DNA from: Spinellus fusiger
Lineage: Eukaryota; Mucoromycota; Mucoromycetes; Mucorales; Phycomycetaceae
Reading direction: 5' to 3'
Assembly: GCA_025094145.1 (NCBI GenBank)
Contig: JALLLS010000053.1
Coordinates: 1 to 64,000 of the forward strand
Length of the DNA stretch: 64,000 nucleotides
In this document: positions 57,465 through 64,000 of the stretch, one piece after another
Numbering within the stretch: position 1 is the stretch's first letter
Layout of the letters: the number at the start of each line of letters is the position of its first letter
Program-made: the position numbers and the translations under genes
Notes under the pieces: generated by a model
Database searches by the model: none
What the model was told of the DNA's origin: nothing
Seen by the model: only the letters and a program-made list of their open reading frames with translations

Positions 57465-58330
57465 AGAATAGAGGGAGTCTAGTCACAATCCAGTCCAATA
57501 ACATAATCTATAACATTAGCTTTCATAGTCATCCTAAAGAAACTCAAGCAGTGTCAATATAGCCTAATAACAAATGTATGGGAGATTGCTACCTTCACTG
57601 TCTTGATTCTTAAACTCAAGTAGAAGCAAGAAATAGACCCCCTATTATTTTACAAGGGGATTATAGAACCAATCTCCTTACATAGAGTCTTCCTGTAATC
57701 TGTCATGGTACTTAATAAAAGAAAGAAAGAAAAGCAACAATGAGCTGAGGACTTGAAATGCATCAAATGAACTTATGCAATCAACAAAAGATCCACATAG
57801 TCAGTCTTAAGGTTATCTCTATTATTGAGCAATGTAGTTATTCATTCTGATATGAGTAAAATAGATCAAGAACAACACCAATGAAGGCTACTGCTTTCAT
57901 TTCCTCCTAATAAAAGGGTCAAGCAGTATTCATGCTATTGATTTTCTATGGAAAGAGACAACCCCTACAATCTATTTTATCTTAATGAACAGTGGTGGTT
58001 TCTTCACTGTCTGAGATAGACACACTATTTTTAGTCCAGTGAGTCCTAGGAAGCTCATTTCCTGCTTTATCTCTATTGTTAAAGTCTGTTTCTACTTCAG
58101 CCATCATAGAGTACGTATGTACATACATATCTATAAATATATAAATATATAAATAAAAAGGACAAGGAGAAAACAAGAGAAAAACAAAGAAACTCTTCTT
58201 TCCTTTACACTCCACTACAATGCAAGGAAGTAACAGGCACGACACGTCACCCAAAGAGATCTGTCGCGTTTTACGCGTTTTTACGCGTTTGTTTTTCAAC
58301 CCAAGTCAAAAGGCTCTTTCCTCCTTTGAC
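57465..58330. other. Intergenic region upstream of the MT-A70 gene
   Basis: Contains (TATAAA)-like runs at 58130-58160 and a TTTTACGCG repeat (58269-58288) just upstream of the gene. No ORF supported. Confidence 0.45.
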
Positions 58331-58331
58331 C

Positions 58332-60132
58332 ATGAGCGATCGTCCACGAAGAGCAAGAAAGCAAAAAGCAACAGTGGCCAGGTAAACACACCATTGCCTT
58401 CTTTTCCAATGCGTCTCTGATCATCAGCAGTAATGTACACTATGTTGGCTATGTAGAAGATGCAGAATCAGTCGAGGCTATTATGAAGAAGTTCGAAGAG
58501 CTGGAACGCATTCAGAAAGAGTTTTCGAACATGGGTGTCAAGAGTGAAGAAGCACCTCAAGTAGAGAATGTGTGTGTTGATACAGTAAATACATTGGACC
58601 CACCAGATCATATCATGCAAGTCAAGTCTCGACCACTGACAGAAGAACAACTGCAAGAAGTATTCAAGCGGACTTCTGCATTTACTGTGAAGACAGTGAC
58701 CATGGATTCTAGAGCTGCTGATGAAATGGATGCTCTTGAGCTGTGGCAGGTGGAGAATAAGGATGGCAATACAGATGAGATTTATGAAGAAGAGTAAGTC
58801 TATTGATGTCTTTTGGAGTAGCACTCATAGTGTAGGGATTATATTCATGTGGATGATGATTTCTGGGATGTTGAATTTGGAGAAATGCCTCGACCCAAGA
58901 GAATACGTAAAGGACAGACGAGCAGTGAAAAGGTTATTCGAAGGAGTGTAGATAGAGAGACAATCTTGGCAAGATACAAGATTATGCAAGTACAAGTGCA
59001 GGATAGGAATGGCAATTATCTCCTAGTCAAAAAGAGAGTCAGGTAAATAGGAGGGCTAACACAGCAGCACCATCAGTGGATTGATGGATTATTCTCCTAT
59101 AGTACAATGGATCCTAGTCTCCCTACCTATGTAAAAATTCCTGGAAGACCCATCCCTCAATCATGGGCACATAATATAATGACACACTCGTTTATTACTA
59201 ATATACCAGTGGGATCAAGGCAAGAAGAACAAGATGTACTGTGTAGAGTACTGTGTAGAATAACTCGATGGGGATAGGTTATATACAGTGGACCGCATAC
59301 TTTCCACGGATCTTAGGCAGTTTGGTACATCCTATAGTGCAGTGTACATGGACCCACCTCTGCTGCTTCCTGGTGAACTACATGTACCTGGCAAGATACA
59401 TATTGATGATCTGGTAGGGTATTAGTAGTTTACAATGACTTATGCGTACTTAGGCCAAACTCAATGTACCCAACGTAGTGTCGGCAGGATTTCTGTTTGT
59501 ATGGCTTGAGAAGGAATGGCTTCAACGGATTGTGAACATTGCAAGCAGCTGGGGATTCAAATATGTCGAGAATTTTTGCTGGATCAAGAAAGACATCAAC
59601 AACCAAATCCATAAAAGCCACTACAAGTACTTTAACAAGAGCAAACTCAGTCTACTCATCTTTAGAAAGGTAGTGTGAGTGTATAGATAAGTATTTATGT
59701 GTATAGGAAGGAAATGTTGAGCTGCGTCACCAAAGAAATGCAGACTGTGTATTTGACTTTGTAAAGCCATTGCTACCTGGTAAATGATGGCTATTCTGGC
59801 TCTATTCATATCAGCTCATGTTTATTCTTATTCCTGCAGATGAGGTCACTGAACCAAAGCCTTCATTTGTTTATAGCGTTATAGAGACACTTCTTCCCAA
59901 TGCAGTTTACCACTCAGATACCAATGCAGAGGGTCGTGGTTTGCTTGAACTGTAAGTGTGTCTTGGATTTATGATACCACGGATCTCTGGTGGATCTCCA
60001 ATGAATCTCCTATTGATTTCTAATGAACTAATTATAAATCCAACACGAATCTAACATTCTTGTGGATATGTTCTTAGGTGGGCAAAAAAGGGTCATAGGC
60101 GGAAGGGCTGGACAACCGTAGTAGAGCAGTAA
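58332..60132 (+). CDS. MT-A70-family adenine methyltransferase-like protein with DPPL motif, ~447 aa
   Basis: MT-A70 proteins methylate adenine N6 in RNA or DNA; some members are non-catalytic partners. Exons: 58332-58381, 58428-58793, 58836-59042, 59103-59242 (or to 59254), 59289-59413, 59454-59669, 59707-59779, 59840-59951, 60078-60132. The C-terminal domain reads SAVYMDPPLLLPGELHVPG, then FLFVWLEKEWLQRIVNIASS, WGFKYVENFCWIKKDINNQI, SKLSLLIFRK, RHQRNADCVFDFVKP and a final LWAKKGHRRKGWTTV. The catalytic position is DPPL (residue about 276) instead of DPPW, as in degenerate subunits such as METTL14 (EPPL). The N-terminal half is acidic and charged. Early-diverging fungi have abundant N6-methyladenine in DNA, so a partner subunit is a plausible role. 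Confidence 0.8.
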
Positions 60133-60319
60133 CAGAGGATCATTAGACACTAAAGGACAAATGCAATTCCTTTTTCTGGTAAAATAAAAGGTATTCCTAG
60201 TTGAATATAGACTTGACAGTAAATACGACACGGCAAGTCTGAATGAATAAGCCAAACAGAAACAAAAAAACAAAAAAAAACTTTATATGCTAGATCTTCT
60301 AAAGTAGAATAAAGTCTTC

Positions 60320-60327
60320 TATAAAAA
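60320..60327 (+). promoter_or_regulatory. Candidate TATA box of the FkbM-type gene
   Basis: TATAAAAA, about 45 nt before the ATG at 60372. The interval is pyrimidine-rich. Confidence 0.5.
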
Positions 60328-60371
60328 GACGGTGGTGTGATATTTGATTATATTTTCTTTCTTTCTTCTTT

Positions 60372-62333
60372 ATGAAGCCTTATATAAAACTCGCTACTCT
60401 TTTCACACTCGTCCTCTTTGGATTTCTTCTCTATGTTGTATTTCCTATTAATGAAGATGAACTCGTCATAGAAAACAGTTTTACGGTAAATTATATCTCT
60501 CTTTCTCTTGCAAGACTGATGACTAAGCGACAAATAAAATAATAGCATCCACAACAACCACCACCACCACCGTCTCATTTTGTTCCTCCTCCCCCTGTTG
60601 CTGTTCCTATAGAAGCCCTACTGAAGCCTTATCCACACTTTCAAAGTCAACCATTGAAGCAGCCCAAACCTTATTTACCAGGTGAGTTTTTGTTTATTTG
60701 TTTATTCTTCTCTTCTATGGAGTGTTTCTAGTGTGTACTGAATTCACTCAATGCATTGAACCCTGTCTATAGCCTCCCAGCCTTCTTCTTCCATTCCACT
60801 TGATACATTAGCACCTACAGCTGATGAAATCACCATCCGTCTCAATGGCGCACAGGCTCTTAGTTATGCCAAGCCAAATGAAGTATGGCAATTTAGTGTG
60901 GTAAGTCAGAACATGTAAATCCAAGCAAACAGAGTCAATCTATTCTATCTATCTATTCTATCCATATCTATAGTATAAAATACACATAATGACTGATAAA
61001 AATATTCATAGATCAATACCAAACCAGATGTATTTATTGCAACAGAAGGACATGTAGTGGATATCAATAATCATTATGAACGTGAATACCGTATCTACAG
61101 TCTAATGAAGTGGATTCTGCGTGTCCATCGCCGAGACTCCTTACGTAAAGATCCTCTTCTTATGGTAGATGTTGGTAAGTTGGATAGATACACAACTCTA
61201 CATATAAAACAAACTCTAAAGAAAACACACCTGCTACCAGGCTCTAATCATGGTCTTTTCACACTGGTTGCTGGTGCAAGTGGTGCACATGCCATTGCCT
61301 TTGAGCCCCAGACACCTCTTCAAAGTAAGAATAAAACACAGCCACGGATGTGGATTTCTCATCTACCTCATCCTCCCTATTCTGCCTACTTATCCTGGTT
61401 ATTTGTTCATTGTCTTTAGGTGTTATCAATCTAGCCTGTCGCCTCAACTCCATCTCTGACCGTGTAAGAATCCTTCCCTTTGCTGCCCTCGACAAATTCA
61501 GGGAAATCTCCATGTCCAATTACAGATCAGGTGACGGAGGTGTTGGATTCCTTGATTTTAATGCAAAGGACTCTATTATCAAAACACAAACAATTCGGAT
61601 TGATAGCATCCCTTCTTTTTCTCGGTTGTTTGCTGCCTCCAAAAAGGTGAGCTCAGTAAGGACTAAGCAGGATATTGGAAAGGACTACGCTGCTATTCTG
61701 GAAATCAACAATCTTAAAGACATCCCTACTACTTTGGATAAAGCCATGGTGTTAAGACAGCCAATCCATTTCATGAAGATTGATGTAGAAGGGTTTGAAC
61801 TAAAATCCTTGGAATCAGCATCAGGACTCTATGAGGCGGGTTTAGTTGAACACACAGTGCTTGAATTCGGTCCTCCTAGTCGATGGGATGTTACTTTGGA
61901 GAGCACAACAGGAATGTCCGTAGAAGAGAAGCGTGCGACTACCACAGCTCAAGCAAAGAGGATTCTACTAAAGGCAATGAGAGAATGGCATTTGGATATT
62001 TATTTGTTGCCTGCCATAGGATGGGAGTCTACAGTTCGTTGGATGTTAGATCATGGCGTGGACTACAGTCAGAATATATCATCCACCAGCCAATCCAAGA
62101 GCAACAAAGTAGTCTATCAACTGATGGCATGGGATTTTGATGGCATGGGAATGGAAAGCGATGAATTTGAGGATGAACTCAAGGCTAAGGACCAAATGGT
62201 CACTGAATTCATCCCTTTACCTGAGAATCTACTAGAAGCCTATCTCGATGACTTGGAAAGTATTGGAGAAATGTATCTTTGGTTTGCTAAGCGTGGAAGT
62301 AAATCCCCGGTACTGGCAAAGACAACTCTTTAA
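60372..62333 (+). CDS. FkbM-family methyltransferase with N-terminal signal anchor, 512 aa
   Basis: Exons: 60372-60485, 60546-60681, 60773-60900, 61012-61174, 61241-61324, 61420-62333 (1539 nt, in frame). Residues about 7-25 (LATLFTLVLFGFLLYVVFP) form a type II membrane anchor. A Pro/Gln-rich stem follows (residues 39-85), as in Golgi enzymes. The catalytic core has LLMVDVGSNHGLFTLVAGAS (motif I, D-V-G-x-N-x-G), AIAFEPQTPLQ (motif II E) and a typical FkbM ending IHFMKIDVEGFELKSLESAS, then HTVLEFGPPSRW. FkbM enzymes O-methylate sugars or polyketides; a glycan in the secretory pathway is the likely substrate here, by inference from the topology. Good match in order and spacing; substrate unknown. 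Confidence 0.87.
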
Positions 62334-62605
62334 TCTCAAACCCCACACTTTCCTCCCTTATTTCTTCTTTATTATTATTGATCTGCTTGTAGATAATAGC
62401 ATAAAATCAAGGCAAGTAGAAGAGGATGCCTATGTGTGCATTACTTTATATAAACATCCTTTGAATTTAAGAATGAACTTCATTAGAGCCAATGGATTCT
62501 ATATGTTCTTTCAGTATAAGCAACCATTCTTATTCTTCTCACTTCTCCTTACCAAAAGGCTTTACTACTTGGTATAGACAAGTGTACGGCTCAAACTGTT
62601 CCTTA

Positions 62606-64000
62606 TCAATCCCCAGGGATAATAGCTAACCCATGGAAAAATAACCATTCATCAGTCTATAGTAAGAAACAGATGGACTCAATCCTTACTTCTTTGCCTA
62701 CTTGACGAACATCCAATAAAAGCTGTAGACGTATTTTGTCTTCATCTGTCATGGCTGCATCTGTCAAAAGATTTCCTACTTTATGGGCCTTCTCCATCTT
62801 TTTACTCTTCTTGAGCTTCTTCAATGACGCTTCCGTCTTTTGGAGATTCGTTAACATCTCCGTCATAACATCCATGTATCTAGAGCAGATCCACTTGAAT
62901 ATAAATGATTGTAGAATGTTTGTAGGGATGACTGAACATTGGCTTGGAGTTGATCTTACCTAGTGAGTACAGCCTTACCCACTGTTTGACCCCACAGTGA
63001 ATGTTTGCTGGGATCTGCCCACTCAGTAGTCTGATCAATAAACACTGTATAGGGTCGGAAGAGAGTAGGAACAAAATAAGAGGGTTCTGTAGGAGGAGCC
63101 TTGTTGGTGTGTCGGTATTGACTGGTGATGCCTGGAATAAGTCGTATGGTGTCCATACAACGACGACTCATAATGCCAGTAATTCTGTTATGAATGTTGA
63201 CAAGAGTAGCATTATCGAGCTCATGTAGAATATCGTTTATGTTTCCTATTCTATTAGATGCACCCATGTCTTGATGTAGCATACCTTGAAGTAAAGAACA
63301 AGGCATTGTTGTAGGGAGTTTGGGCAGAATTACTTCCTCCAACAAGTTGGTTATCTGAAAGAAGAGAATACATCATTGGTCTGTTGTACCTATAGAATAT
63401 GCTTTATTGACCTTACTGACTAGGATTTCTATGTCATGCTCAAGTAAGGCTAGTTGCTTTAACTTGACTGCTTCTTCAGTGATGTCTGTATCACTGCTGT
63501 TGTTGGCATTTAGGCCTAAACGAGGTGTATTCATGCCAGGATAAAAGTGTGTCTATTCACATCCACCATCAATACACATTGTAGATCCTTTGGTCTAATA
63601 ATAACATTATTATTTTACCTTTTCTTTCTCGGGTGAGGTAGGCGCATACTCTTGAACAGACTCTACAAACTCTGATGCCCAAGAGATATAACGTCGAAGC
63701 AGCTAGGTTCACAGGTAAGATGACATGGATGGAGAAGAACAGTAACTTACTTGAAGGGTCAACTTCCAAAAACGATGAGAAAGTCCATAGAGGAATATTT
63801 TGTCTGACCAACATTGCTGGATTGCCTTGAAGACAGCCTTTGTTCCTGGAAGAGCAATGCCTGTACAATCGCATGTTGGACACTTTTATTCTTCTTCTTC
63901 CGTCTTTCTTTCTTTTTATGGACTTCTTGATGAAAAGAAAGAAAGAAAGAGGGAATCTTACCTTCTTCCATCTCCAAAGACTGGAGAGAAATGCTTTTCT
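62606..64000 (-). CDS. COG2: Conserved oligomeric Golgi complex subunit 2 (COG2), C-terminal part; gene runs off the window
   Basis: COG is the multisubunit tether for retrograde vesicles at the Golgi. Visible exons (minus strand): 64000-63962, 63860-63751, 63702-63619, 63552-63412, 63354-62960, 62879-62690, 62656-62606. The seams keep frame and end at a TGA. Text reads KAIQQCWSDKIFLYGLSHRF, WKLTLQ, LLRRYISWASEFVES, LLEHDIEILVSKITNLLEEV, SLWGQTVGKAVLTRYMDVMT, then LQKTEASLKKLKKSKKMEK and MTDEDKIRLQLLLDV. The last part is the conserved COG2 C-terminal domain. The N-terminal half lies beyond 64000. Introns are 33-101 nt, the shortest being between the last two exons. Confidence 0.85.

Overview
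This is nuclear DNA of a fungus, most likely an early-diverging (Mucoromycota) mould. The genes are compact and carry many very short GT-AG introns (most 37-80 nt). The sequence between genes is AT-rich and littered with dead DNA transposons. The gene set also fits: a serine carboxypeptidase, an alpha-arrestin, GPH sugar-transporter-like and FkbM proteins, an MT-A70 methyltransferase and an Integrator-like subunit. Intron-exon models below were built by hand from splice signals and reading-frame closure. For every multi-exon model given as complete, the exon lengths sum to whole codons, except where stated.

Layout. 1-2914 (+): 3' part of a SPATA20/SSP411 (DUF255 thioredoxin-like) gene with 14 visible exons, one of only 7 nt. 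2.9-7.4 kb: transposon debris (two TnpB/Fanzor-like relics, one long-inverted-repeat MITE, one Tc1 tail). 7.4-8.9 kb (-): unknown Ser/Pro-rich protein. 9.9-12.5 kb (+): Myb/SANT plus U-box protein. 12.7-12.9 kb (-): 69-aa membrane protein. 13.5-15 kb (+): MoxR/ChlI-type AAA-lid protein. 15.3-17.1 kb (-): carboxypeptidase Y-like protease. 18.6-20 kb: DDE transposase fossil. 21.3-22.3 kb (+): polytopic membrane protein. 22.3-25.8 kb (-): Integrator subunit 13 (Asunder) homologue. 25.9-26.9 kb (-): ribosomal protein eS6. 27.6-30.6 kb (+): glycosidase-like domain fused to a formylglycine-generating-enzyme domain. 30.8-31.4 kb (-): acidic disordered protein.

31.9-36.9 kb is a nest of transposase relics. 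It surrounds an intact 441-codon gene (34765-36090, +) made of an acidic N-terminus and seven tandem 57-residue helix-turn-helix repeats. This array is the most unusual object in the window: it looks like the DNA-binding domain of a Tc1-type transposase, captured and amplified into a poly-HTH protein.

38.7-40.7 kb (-): GPH-type sugar transporter. 40.8-42.3 kb (-): SAM methyltransferase. 43.4-45.2 kb (+): alpha-arrestin. 45.2-55.5 kb is nearly gene-free, with a 41-bp minisatellite, one Tc1 relic and a few doubtful ORFs. 55.5-56.2 kb (-): calmodulin. 58.3-60.1 kb (+): MT-A70-family methyltransferase with DPPL in place of DPPW. 60.4-62.3 kb (+): FkbM-family methyltransferase with an N-terminal membrane anchor. 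62.6-64.0 kb (-): C-terminal part of Golgi tether subunit COG2, running off the window.

The recognised genes are independent housekeeping and regulatory genes rather than a pathway cluster. No tRNA, rRNA, CRISPR or organellar feature was seen.
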